This document shows, one piece after another, positions 17,354-26,316 of a DNA stretch of 64,000 nucleotides; position 1 is the first letter of the stretch; every line of letters begins with the position of its first letter. Both the position numbers and the translations under genes were made by a program. Source of the DNA: Stenotrophomonas maltophilia (GTDB lineage: Bacteria; Pseudomonadota; Gammaproteobacteria; Xanthomonadales; Xanthomonadaceae); the NCBI RefSeq assembly GCF_002799155.1, contig NZ_NERD01000002.1, forward strand, positions 3,472,001-3,536,000, in the 5' to 3' direction. Under the pieces are notes generated by a model. The model did not search any database. It was not told the origin of the DNA and was given only the letters and a program-made list of their open reading frames with translations.

Positions 17354-19104
17354 CACGCGATCCGGCGCGCCAGCGACACCGTGAAGATGCCGAAGTCGTC
17401 GATACGCTGCGCCACCTTCTCGAACCCGGCCAGGCGCACCAGCTCATCCATTTCCTGTTGGGTACGGCGGCGCATCACCCACGCGGCGCCACCCCGATGG
17501 CTGGTCAGCGCGCGGGCGATGAATTCCAGCTGCGGGTGCCAGGGCTGGCCGGTATAGGCCAGGTAGCCGCCCGCCGGCACCGTCGCGGCAATGCCCTGCA
17601 GCGAGCGCAGCACCGCATCGTTGTCGGGGAACAGCTCGTACAGGCCCGATACCACCGCCAACGTCGGTGCCGGGTCGACCTTCGCCAGCTGCACCGGGTC
17701 GAACGCATCGCCCTGTTCGAAGCGGGCGATGTCGGCCGCCCCCAGGCGCTCTATCAAGGCCTGGCCCTGGGTGACGTTCAGATCGCTGAAGTCACGCAGC
17801 ACGATGCGCTCGGCGCGTTGTTCGCCCTGGCCCAGTGCTTCCAGCACATAGCGGCCATGGCCAGCGGCCACGTCCAGCACGCGCACCGGCGTGCCCTGCC
17901 CGCGCAGGCGCTGGGCAGCATCGCGCAGCAGTTCCTGCAGGTGCTGGCCACGCACGCGGATGCCGCGCCAGCCGATCGCGTCCAGATAATTACGGTCGAC
18001 CATGCGACCCAATGGGCCCTTGCCGCGCGCCTCATCGCGGTAGATGTAGTCGAGCGTGCTGCCCGAATCGAAACCGGTCTGCAGTCCCAGCGCGATACCT
18101 TCGGACAACGTTCCGCCGAAACGCAGGCCGCCACGTACCACCCGCCAGCGCAGGTCGGCCAGGCTGTTGCGCTCCGGTGGCCAGGCCAGGATCTCCGATT
18201 CCTCGAAGGTCGGCCCATGGCGGTGCGCATCGCGCCGTGACAGCTCACGCAGCGGTTCGGCGAAACGCGCCTGGATGAAGCTGCGGATGCGCGCCAGTGC
18301 CGGCGCCCGATCACGTTCGCCCAGCGTGTCGTGGAAGAAGCCCGGCAGGTGCACGCGCTCCTTGACCGGGCTGGACAGGCGCTCGTAGAAGCGGTCCTGC
18401 GGGCCACGATGCACGACGAAGTCCGAGCCGGACACCAGCAGCTGCACCGGCACACTGATCGCCTGCGCATCGGCGACGATGCGGTCGGCGGCCTCGTACA
18501 GGCCCAGCAGTACGCGCACCGAGATCGGCCGGGTGATCAGCGGATCGGTGCGGTAGCTTTCCACCCGCGCCGGGTCATGGGTCAGCCACTGCGGCTTGAC
18601 GTAGCTGTTGACGAAGAAGTTGCCACGCAGCTTCTGCATCAAGGCCAGGCCCGGGCGTGCGAACGGCACGTACAGCTTCACCTTGAACGCCGGCGAAGCC
18701 ATCACCAGTGCGCGCAGGCGCGGTGCGTAATCGTGCACCCAGGTGGCGGCAACCACCGCTCCCACGCTTTGCGCGATCACCACGATGTCCTGCACCGCGA
18801 TGCCATGCTCGGCGCCGATATGGGCAATGAAGCTGTCCAGATCGCGCACCAGCGCCGGGAAGCCCGGTGCATCGCCACGTGCGCCCGGCGAACGGCCATT
18901 GCCACGCGCGTCCCAGGCGAAGAAGGCGGTGTCGGGCAGGTCCAGCTCATCGACCAGGTGGGTGACACGCCCGGAGTGCTCGTGGCCACGATGCAACAGC
19001 ACGATGGCCTTGGTGGCCGGGGTGGCGGTGGTGCCCGCCCAGTACCGGTAGAACAGCGGTACCTGGTCGAAGCTGTGGAATTCCCGTTCCTGCGCCTGGC
19101 GCAT
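17353..19104 (-). CDS. alpha/beta hydrolase / SAM-methyltransferase fusion (YnbC-like)
   Basis: 583 residues, essentially the length of E. coli YnbC. Residues ~1-290 form an alpha/beta hydrolase: FAWDARGNGRSPG, nucleophile elbow VVIAQSVGAV (unusual Q-S-V-G), and a late acid/His pair near SGSDFVVHRGPQ and GFFHDTLGE. Residues ~350-583 form a class I methyltransferase with RVLDVAAGHGRYVLEAL (motif I). Both catalytic activities are plausible on a lipid: deacylation or transacylation plus head-group methylation. Second gene of the operon, 31 nt behind the CDP-alcohol transferase gene. Start chosen at the ATG directly preceding the hydrolase domain. Confidence 0.82.
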   Translation of the reverse strand: MRQAQEREFHSFDQVPLFYRYWAGTTATPATKAIVLLHRGHEHSGRVTHLVDELDLPDTAFFAWDARGNGRSPGARGDAPGFPALVRDLDSFIAHIGAEHGIAVQDIVVIAQSVGAVVAATWVHDYAPRLRALVMASPAFKVKLYVPFARPGLALMQKLRGNFFVNSYVKPQWLTHDPARVESYRTDPLITRPISVRVLLGLYEAADRIVADAQAISVPVQLLVSGSDFVVHRGPQDRFYERLSSPVKERVHLPGFFHDTLGERDRAPALARIRSFIQARFAEPLRELSRRDAHRHGPTFEESEILAWPPERNSLADLRWRVVRGGLRFGGTLSEGIALGLQTGFDSGSTLDYIYRDEARGKGPLGRMVDRNYLDAIGWRGIRVRGQHLQELLRDAAQRLRGQGTPVRVLDVAAGHGRYVLEALGQGEQRAERIVLRDFSDLNVTQGQALIERLGAADIARFEQGDAFDPVQLAKVDPAPTLAVVSGLYELFPDNDAVLRSLQGIAATVPAGGYLAYTGQPWHPQLEFIARALTSHRGGAAWVMRRRTQQEMDELVRLAGFEKVAQRIDDFGIFTVSLARRIA

Positions 19105-19135
19105 GCAATCTCCTGATTGTCTTTTTGTATCTTGA

Positions 19136-19753
19136 TTAATTCGGCGAAACCGCCGCTTCCCGCAGTCCACGACGGACGCGGTTGATCATCGTCAGCACGC
19201 ACAGCACCGCCATGGCCGCGGCCACGCCAGTGACCGTCATCGCGCCACCCCACTCAAACGCCAGCAGCAGGCCCAGCGCACCGATCACGAAGGCGCGATC
19301 GCTCTTGCCCATCGGGCCGTCATAGCGGCGGCTGGCGCCGACCATCAGCCCCAGCACCCCGGCGTACTCGCTCAGCGCAGCGGTCCAGGCCAGCAGCCAC
19401 AGCGCCTCCGGGCGCACGCCCGGCACGCTGAGCAGGCTCAGGTACAGCGCGGCGTCGGCGATCACATCGCACAGCTCGTTCAGATAGGCGCCCAGCCGCG
19501 ACTGCTGGCCGAACTCGCGGGCCAGCATGCCGTCCACGGCGTTGAGCGCCATGCGCAGCAGCATCCACAGCGGCAGCAGCAGGTACAACAGCGGCTGGGC
19601 CGGCGCGCAGCACCACACGGCGGCGGCCACCAGCAGCGAGACCCCGGCAGCGGCCACGGTCACCGTATTGGCGGTGATCCCCATGCGGTACAGGCCGCGT
19701 ACGGCCGGACGCAACAGGTCCTGGAAACGTCCTTTCAATGCATAGATCGACAT
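19136..19753 (-). CDS. CDP-alcohol phosphatidyltransferase (YnbA-like)
   Basis: 205 residues with about five membrane helices. The family motif DGx2ARx8Gx3Dx3D appears as DGMLAR, then GAYLNELCD: the third Asp is replaced by Asn, while the first, second and fourth acidic positions are retained. These enzymes transfer a phosphatidyl group from CDP-diacylglycerol to a small alcohol such as glycerol phosphate, serine or inositol phosphate. It opens the operon, in an arrangement resembling E. coli ynbABCD. The alcohol acceptor cannot be read from the sequence. It diverges from purH, leaving a 208-nt shared gap. Confidence 0.85.
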   Translation of the reverse strand: MSIYALKGRFQDLLRPAVRGLYRMGITANTVTVAAAGVSLLVAAAVWCCAPAQPLLYLLLPLWMLLRMALNAVDGMLAREFGQQSRLGAYLNELCDVIADAALYLSLLSVPGVRPEALWLLAWTAALSEYAGVLGLMVGASRRYDGPMGKSDRAFVIGALGLLLAFEWGGAMTVTGVAAAMAVLCVLTMINRVRRGLREAAVSPN

Positions 19754-19924
19754 GATCCGTACCCGCTGATCCTTGGCAGTGCGGGCACAGCCTACCCGAT
19801 TGGGGCAGCCGGCCCCATCCTGTTGCCTGCGGGCCACTCCGGCCCGGCTGTGCTGAAGGCGGCCGCAGGGCCACCGGCGCGGGCCGATTTTCCCCACCGG
19901 CGCCCGCCACCGGCCCCCACCGCC

Positions 19925-19930
19925 TACAAT
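19925..19930 (+). promoter_or_regulatory. possible -10 element of the purH promoter
   Basis: TACAAT in an otherwise very GC-rich gap, 32 nt before the purH start. No good -35 hexamer is visible at 16-18 nt upstream. Confidence 0.3.
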
Positions 19931-19961
19931 ATCGGCCCCGCTCCGCTGCCGATTCTGTCCC

Positions 19962-21545
19962 ATGACTGCTGATCTGTTGCCCGTCCGCCGGGCCCTCCTC
20001 TCCGTTTCCGACAAGACCGGCCTGGTCGAGCTGGCCACTGCGCTGGCGGCACGCGGCGTGGAGCTGCTGTCCACCGGCGGCACCGCCAAGGCGATCCGCG
20101 ATGCGGGCCTGGCCGTGAAGGACGTGGCCGACGTCACCGGCTTCCCGGAAATGATGGACGGCCGGGTCAAGACCCTCCACCCGATGGTGCACGGCGGCCT
20201 GCTGGGCCGCTCCGGCCTGGATGACGCAGTGATGGCCGAGCACGGCATCGGCGCCATCGACCTGCTGGTGCTGAACCTGTATCCGTTCGAATCGGTCACC
20301 GCCAAGGCCGATTGCACCCTGGCCGACGCGGTCGAAAACATCGACATCGGCGGCCCGGCCATGCTGCGCTCGGCGGCCAAGAACTTCGCCCGCGTGGCGG
20401 TGGCGACCGATCCGTCGCAGTACGCCGAACTGCTGGCTTCGCTGGACGCCAACGACGGCCAGCTGTCGGCCACCACCCGCTTCGCGTTCTCGGTGGCCGC
20501 GTTCAACCGCGTCGCCCAGTACGATGCGGCGATCAGCAACTACCTGTCGGCCGTCACCGCCACCGACGCCGCGGTACCGGCGCGTGCCGAGTACCCGGCA
20601 CAGATGAACTCCACCTTCGTGAAGGTGATGGACCTGCGCTACGGCGAGAACCCGCACCAGAGCGGCGCGTTCTACCGCGATCTCTACCCGGTGCCGGGCA
20701 CGCTGGCCACCTTCCAGCAGCTGCAGGGCAAGGAACTGAGCTACAACAACCTGGCCGATGCCGATGCAGCGTGGGAATGCGTGCGCCAGTTCGACGCGCC
20801 GGCCTGCGTCATCGTCAAGCACGCCAACCCGTGCGGCGTGGCCGTCGGTGCCGGCAACGGCGATGCCTACGAGCTGGCCTACGCCACCGACCCGACCAGC
20901 GCCTTCGGCGGCATCATCGCTTTCAACAAACCGCTGGACGCGGCCACCGCCAAGGTGATCCTGGACCGCCAGTTCGTCGAAGTCCTGATTGCCCCGGACT
21001 ACGAACCTGCCGCGCTGGAATACGCGCAGAAGAAGGCCAACGTACGCGTGCTGCGCATCCCGCACGGCGATGGCCTGAACAACTTCGACAGCAAGCGCGT
21101 CGGCTCGGGCCTGCTGCTGCAGTCCTCGGACAACCGCGGCATGACCCGCGATGAACTGAAGGTGGTCAGCAAGCTGGCGCCGACCGACAAGCAGTTCACC
21201 GACCTGCTGTTCGCCTGGAAGGTCGCCAAGTTCGTGAAGTCCAACGCGATCGTCTACGCCAAGGACAACCGCACGATTGGCGTGGGCGCCGGCCAGATGA
21301 GCCGCGTGTACTCGGCCCGCATCGCCGGCATCAAGGCCGCCGACGCGAACCTGGTGGTCGAGGGCTCGGTGATGGCCTCCGACGCGTTCTTCCCGTTCCG
21401 CGACGGCATCGACGCCGCCGCTGCCGCCGGCATCAAGGCGGTCATCCAGCCGGGCGGTTCGATGCGCGATGCCGAAGTGATCGCCGCTGCCGACGAACAT
21501 GGCCTGGCCATGGTGTTCACCGGCGTGCGCCACTTCCGCCATTGA
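19962..21545 (+). CDS. purH: bifunctional AICAR transformylase / IMP cyclohydrolase
   Basis: 527 residues, normal length for the bifunctional enzyme that catalyses the last two steps of IMP synthesis. The N-terminal cyclohydrolase domain shows [24 protein letters not shown] and [13 protein letters not shown]. The transformylase domain has [28 protein letters not shown] (the Lys-His catalytic pair) and [11 protein letters not shown]. Followed by a terminator and then purD. Confidence 0.97.
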   Translation: MTADLLPVRRALLSVSDKTGLVELATALAARGVELLSTGGTAKAIRDAGLAVKDVADVTGFPEMMDGRVKTLHPMVHGGLLGRSGLDDAVMAEHGIGAIDLLVLNLYPFESVTAKADCTLADAVENIDIGGPAMLRSAAKNFARVAVATDPSQYAELLASLDANDGQLSATTRFAFSVAAFNRVAQYDAAISNYLSAVTATDAAVPARAEYPAQMNSTFVKVMDLRYGENPHQSGAFYRDLYPVPGTLATFQQLQGKELSYNNLADADAAWECVRQFDAPACVIVKHANPCGVAVGAGNGDAYELAYATDPTSAFGGIIAFNKPLDAATAKVILDRQFVEVLIAPDYEPAALEYAQKKANVRVLRIPHGDGLNNFDSKRVGSGLLLQSSDNRGMTRDELKVVSKLAPTDKQFTDLLFAWKVAKFVKSNAIVYAKDNRTIGVGAGQMSRVYSARIAGIKAADANLVVEGSVMASDAFFPFRDGIDAAAAAGIKAVIQPGGSMRDAEVIAAADEHGLAMVFTGVRHFRH

Positions 21546-21556
21546 TCCGCATTACG

Positions 21557-21584
21557 AAGCCGGGCCCTGCCCGGCTTTTCTTTT
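21557..21584 (+). terminator. Rho-independent terminator after purH
   Basis: 8-bp stem AAGCCGGG/CCCGGCTT with a 5-nt loop, then TTTTCTTTT. It lies only 23 nt before purD, so purD expression probably depends on read-through or its own promoter overlapping this region. Confidence 0.8.
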
Positions 21585-21606
21585 CCGCACCCGAGAACCC
21601 TGTCCC

Positions 21607-22890
21607 ATGAAGATCCTCGTCATCGGCTCCGGCGGCCGCGAACACGCCCTGGCATGGAAGCTGGCCCAGTCCTCCCGTGTCACTGAAGTGATCGTGGCGC
21701 CCGGCAACGCCGGCACCGCCAGTGAAGGCAAGTGCCGCAACGTGGCGGTGAAAGTCACTGACATCGACGGCCTGCTGGCGCTGGCCCAGGCCGAGGGCGT
21801 CGCGCTGACCGTGGTCGGCCCGGAAGTACCGCTGGTGGCCGGCGTGGTCGACCGCTTCCGCGCCGCTGGCCTGCGCATCTTCGGGCCGACCGCCGCTGCC
21901 GCGCAGCTGGAAGGCAGCAAGGCTTACGCCAAGGATTTCCTGGCCCGCCACAACATCCCCACCGCGTTCTACGCCGTGCACAGCGACGTGGACGCTGCGT
22001 TGGCGTACGTGCGCGAGAAGGGCGCACCGATCGTGGTCAAGGCCGATGGCCTCGCCGCCGGCAAGGGCGTGATCGTCGCGATGAGCTTGACCGAGGCCGA
22101 AGACGCGGTGCGTGACATGCTCTCCGGCAACGCGTTCGGCGATGCCGGCGCCCGCGTGGTGATCGAAGAGTTCCTCGACGGCGAGGAAGCCAGCTTCATT
22201 TCGATGGTGGACGGCGTGCATGCGCTGCCGATGGCCACCTCGCAGGACCACAAGCGCGTCGGCGACGGCGACACCGGCCCCAACACCGGCGGCATGGGTG
22301 CGTACTCGCCGGCCCCGGTGGTCACGCCGGAGGTGCACGCGCGGGTGATGCGCGAAGTGGTGAACCCGACCGTGCAGGGCATGATTGCCGACGGTATCCC
22401 GTTCACCGGCTTCCTCTACGCCGGCCTGATGATCGACGCCAGTGGCGCGCCGAAGGTGATCGAATTCAACGTGCGCTTCGGCGACCCGGAAACCCAGCCG
22501 GTGATGCTGCGCCTGCAGTCGGATCTGGTGGAGCTGGTGGAAGCGGCCATCGATGGCCGCCTGGACCAGGTGGAAGCACACTGGGATGCGCGCCCGTCGC
22601 TGGGCGTGGTGATGGCCGCCAGGCCGTACCCGGAATCGCCGATCACCGGTGACGTGATTTCCGGCCTGGACGAGGTGCCTGCCAGTGCCAAGGTGTTCCA
22701 TGCCGGTACGGCATTGGATGCGCAGGGCCAGGTGCTGAGCGCCGGCGGCCGCGTGCTGTGCGTGGCTGCGCTGGGCGACAGCGTGCGCGACGCGCAGGCC
22801 AACGCCTATGCCGGCGTGGCCAAGGTCAGCTGGGCCAACGAATTCCACCGCAACGACATCGGCTGGCGCGCGATCGCACGCGAGGGGTGA
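21607..22890 (+). CDS. purD: phosphoribosylamine-glycine ligase
   Basis: 427 residues. The N-terminus is [19 protein letters not shown]; the ATP-grasp core includes [26 protein letters not shown], and [20 protein letters not shown], with [13 protein letters not shown] near the C-terminal part. It catalyses the second step of purine synthesis, ligating glycine to phosphoribosylamine. The purH-purD order is conserved in many proteobacteria. Confidence 0.97.
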   Translation: MKILVIGSGGREHALAWKLAQSSRVTEVIVAPGNAGTASEGKCRNVAVKVTDIDGLLALAQAEGVALTVVGPEVPLVAGVVDRFRAAGLRIFGPTAAAAQLEGSKAYAKDFLARHNIPTAFYAVHSDVDAALAYVREKGAPIVVKADGLAAGKGVIVAMSLTEAEDAVRDMLSGNAFGDAGARVVIEEFLDGEEASFISMVDGVHALPMATSQDHKRVGDGDTGPNTGGMGAYSPAPVVTPEVHARVMREVVNPTVQGMIADGIPFTGFLYAGLMIDASGAPKVIEFNVRFGDPETQPVMLRLQSDLVELVEAAIDGRLDQVEAHWDARPSLGVVMAARPYPESPITGDVISGLDEVPASAKVFHAGTALDAQGQVLSAGGRVLCVAALGDSVRDAQANAYAGVAKVSWANEFHRNDIGWRAIAREG

Positions 22891-22910
22891 GGCAGGCGCG
22901 GCGTCAGGAC

Positions 22911-22972
22911 ATCCACGCATCGCGTGGATCTACTGGTTCTGCAGCAGGGGGAGATGCACGCCATGCGTGGAT
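22911..22972. repeat. pair of SMAG-type REP hairpins after purD
   Basis: Unit 1 (22911-22933) has arms ATCCACGC/GCGTGGAT and ends in CTAC; unit 2 (22954-22972) is a slightly imperfect copy in the opposite orientation. Confidence 0.7.
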
Positions 22973-22987
22973 TGAACACCCGAAAAG

Positions 22988-23016
22988 AAAGGCCCGGCAG
23001 TGCCGGGCCTTTTCAT
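22988..23016. terminator. bidirectional terminator between purD and rpoH
   Basis: 12-bp arms AAAGGCCCGGCA/TGCCGGGCCTTT with a minimal loop. The plus side continues with T residues (CCTTTTC), and the minus side reads CCTTTCTTTTC. It serves both convergent genes. Confidence 0.85.
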
Positions 23017-23036
23017 TGCTTCAACGCCGTCCCGCC

Positions 23037-23912
<876 letters not shown>

Positions 23913-23923
23913 AGGCACCCATC

Positions 23924-23950
23924 TTAGCAGTCCGGGATTTGGACTGCTAA
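23924..23950 (-). promoter_or_regulatory. CIRCE-like palindrome in the rpoH leader
   Basis: Arms TTAGCAGTC and GACTGCTAA separated by exactly nine bases (perfect 9-bp arms, extendable to 10). The CIRCE operator of the HrcA repressor is TTAGCACTC-N9-GAGTGCTAA; this site has the same arm length, spacing and outer bases and differs at one symmetric position. It is just upstream of the start codon, as CIRCE usually is. As RNA it would also form a hairpin next to the ribosome site. HrcA control is inferred, not shown. Confidence 0.55.
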
Positions 23951-24270
23951 AGGAGGAAAAAGTTCCAGCATCCTATTGATGCAACACTGGTCCCAAACAG
24001 AGCCCTACCGTAGCGCGATTTGATGACAGTGGCGAGCACGCTTTTCGGGATTCACAATCCCTTGGAATTCAATCAATTACCTGCCGGAAACCGGCGATTT
24101 CCGGTCAAGCGGAGCTGAACGAGCCGGCCTGGAGGTCCATTCAGGCCTGGAGACGTTGCCGGGTGTTCAGGCCCGAAGGCCGAGGGTCGCCCCCTTTACT
24201 ACTAAGAAACCCGTTGACAGCCATCCGGCGACATGCTCCGATGCATCAACTAATTCATACGTAGAAGCAC
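23951..24270. other. rpoH-blaI divergent intergenic region
   Basis: About 320 nt with no open frame that looks coding. It must hold the divergent promoters of rpoH and the blaI-like gene. TTGACA at 24214-24219 is the best -35 candidate for blaI, but the spaced -10 position (TCCGAT) is poor. A relatively AT-rich stretch at 24196-24210 and again at 24243-24262 (CTAATT and CATACGTAG) may hold BlaI operators; no clean dyad is visible. Confidence 0.4.
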
Positions 24271-24663
24271 ATGGCCCGTCCTGTCTCGCAGACTCCCACC
24301 CCCGCCGAGCAGGCCATCCTGGACATCCTCTGGGACAAGGGCGAAGCGTCCGTGCGCGAAGTGGCGGATGTGCTCGGCGAACACAAGCCGGTCGCGTACA
24401 CCACGGTGCTGACTATGTTCAACGTGCTGGCGAAGAAAGGCTTCGTCAGTCATCGCCAGGAAGGTCGCGCCTACATCTACCACGCCACGCTCAGCCGCGA
24501 GCAGGCCCGCCGGCAGGCGCTCGACCATCTGCTGCATCAGTTCTTCGACGGCTCACCGAACGTGTTGGCACAGCACCTGGTGGACGAACGCGAAATCGAC
24601 CGCAACGAACTGCAGGCACTGCAGCAGCGCATCAGCGATGCCAGGGCCGGGAGGAAGGAATGA
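24271..24663 (+). CDS. BlaI/MecI/CopY-family transcriptional repressor
   Basis: 130 residues. The winged-helix N-terminus has TPAEQAILDILWDKGEASVREVADVLG and VAYTTVLTMFNVLAKKGFV, the recognition-helix pattern of BlaI-type repressors; a wing GRAYIYHATLSREQARRQAL follows, then a dimerisation tail. In the classic system the repressor is cleaved after the partner BlaR1 senses a beta-lactam. Here its stop overlaps the start of a BlaR1-like M56 peptidase gene by 4 nt, so the pair is translationally coupled. Likely targets are its own promoter and perhaps the serine hydrolase gene downstream. Confidence 0.9.
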   Translation: MARPVSQTPTPAEQAILDILWDKGEASVREVADVLGEHKPVAYTTVLTMFNVLAKKGFVSHRQEGRAYIYHATLSREQARRQALDHLLHQFFDGSPNVLAQHLVDEREIDRNELQALQQRISDARAGRKE

Positions 24664-26189
24664 ACCTCATCGACATGGCGATGGCACTGGGCCTTCGGCA
24701 GTTGCTGTTGTCCGCAGTTGTGCTGCTGCCAGCGCTGTGGCTGGCACGGCGGCGGGCCCTCAGTGCCGAACAACGCTCCTGGCTGCTGACCGCAGCGATG
24801 GCAGTGGCCCTGCTGTTGCCGCTCAGCGCCTTCCTCCCGGGCTGGTCGACCACCCTGCCCGCACCGGCACCGCCCGCGGCCGCGTTCCACCCCATGCCCG
24901 GCGAAGGGGCAACGACGGAAGAGGCCATCTTCGAAGCCGGACGGCAGCCCGACATCTATTACGTCGAACTGCCAAAGACCCTGCCGACGGTGCTTGCACT
25001 GCTTTGGCTGCTGGGCACCCTGTGGCTGGGCATGCGCCTGCTGGACGCGATGCTGCACGCGCGCCGGCTGCGGCGGCTGGCGCAACCGGCGTCCGCCGGA
25101 TTGCGCGCGGTCCTGGCCGACATCGTGCCCGCCCGCGTGACGATCGCCACCTGCGCCGTCGACGGGCCGATGGTCGTCGGCCTGTGGCGCCCGCAGATCC
25201 TCCTGCCCCGCCCCTTGCTGGCACGGCTGGACAACAACGTGCTGCGCGACATCGTCCGCCACGAGGTTGCACACCTGGATCGACGCGACCTGTGGACAAG
25301 CACGCTGCTGCGGGCGGGAACAGCACTGTTCTGGTGGAATCCACTCCTGCACCTTGCCCAGGCACGCCTGGCGGTACTGCGCGAAATGGCCTGTGATGCA
25401 CGCGCTGCGATGCAGGCACGCGAACCGCTGGACTATGCAGGTTCGCTGCTGGCCAGCATCGAACAGCTGCAGGCCCTGCGCGAAGAGGCACCGACGCTTG
25501 CACTGGGCATGTTCAGTGCACGCAGCCAGCTGGCGCAGCGCATCGATCAGCTGCTGGACGCCGCGTCGCAGTCCCCCCGGCGCCGCAGCCTGTTGGTGCT
25601 GGGCCTGCTGCTTCTGCTGGCCTGCACCGGCACTGCGGTGGCTGTCTCACCACGACTCGCCTCACCACCGGTTGCCAGCTCCTCCGATACGCGCGTCAAC
25701 ACGCTGCTCCAGGCCGCCAGCACGCATGACGTCGCGCAGGTCCACGCGTTGGCGGCGGCCGGTGTCGATCTTGATGCGCGCGTGCTCGGCGACGGCACGG
25801 CGCTGATCCAGGCCATCCGCGCACGCGATCCGGCGATGGTCGACGCCCTGCTGCAACTGGGCGCCGACCCCGATCGTGCCGCGCTGGGCGAAGGCAATCC
25901 ATTGATCGTCGCCTCCGCGCTGGGCCTGCAACCCATCGTCGAGCAGCTGGTGCAGGCCGGTGCAGACGTCAACCGGGTCGTGACCTATGACGAGACACCG
26001 CTGATCAATGCCTCGCGCGAAGGGCATCTGGCCACCGTGCAGTACCTGCTCGCGCACGGCGCCGACATCAACCTGGGCGTGGAGGCCGACGGCTGGCTGG
26101 GGCGCTGGCGGACACCGCTGAACCAGGCTGGCAACGCGGCCGTGCGCGATTACCTGCTGGCGCAGGGCGCCCGCCGCGAACGACGCTGA
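24660..26189 (+). CDS. BlaR1-like M56 metallopeptidase with C-terminal ankyrin repeats
   Basis: 509 residues. The membrane part has helices at about 8-30, 42-60 and 105-125. The M56 zinc site HEVAH is at residues 201-205 on the cytoplasmic side, with downstream REMACDARA supplying the third ligand region. A further membrane helix follows at about 309-331 (RRSLLVLGLLLLLACTG). In BlaR1 the next part is a penicillin-binding sensor; here it is replaced by about four ankyrin repeats (residues ~345-505: AAAGVDLDARV, QLGADPDRAAL, QAGADVNRVVT, AHGADINLGV). By BlaR1 topology these would be periplasmic. It probably relays an unknown, likely protein-based, signal to the BlaI partner. Confidence 0.85.
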   Translation: MNLIDMAMALGLRQLLLSAVVLLPALWLARRRALSAEQRSWLLTAAMAVALLLPLSAFLPGWSTTLPAPAPPAAAFHPMPGEGATTEEAIFEAGRQPDIYYVELPKTLPTVLALLWLLGTLWLGMRLLDAMLHARRLRRLAQPASAGLRAVLADIVPARVTIATCAVDGPMVVGLWRPQILLPRPLLARLDNNVLRDIVRHEVAHLDRRDLWTSTLLRAGTALFWWNPLLHLAQARLAVLREMACDARAAMQAREPLDYAGSLLASIEQLQALREEAPTLALGMFSARSQLAQRIDQLLDAASQSPRRRSLLVLGLLLLLACTGTAVAVSPRLASPPVASSSDTRVNTLLQAASTHDVAQVHALAAAGVDLDARVLGDGTALIQAIRARDPAMVDALLQLGADPDRAALGEGNPLIVASALGLQPIVEQLVQAGADVNRVVTYDETPLINASREGHLATVQYLLAHGADINLGVEADGWLGRWRTPLNQAGNAAVRDYLLAQGARRERR

Positions 26190-26316
26190 CGCCGCCGCCG
26201 CATCGCCTCCCGCGCTGCGGCGATAACCCGTTCCACCCGCAACGACCGGACGCGGCAGGCGTGCGTGGCAACGCCTGCGCCGATCCCAACCCTCTTCCAC
26301 TCCCGCAAGGATGTCG

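Noticed and set aside
23913-23950. LexA box reading of the rpoH palindrome
   Set aside because: The outer TTAG/CTAA would fit, but the 27-bp length with a 9-nt centre matches CIRCE geometry and not the shorter xanthomonad LexA site.
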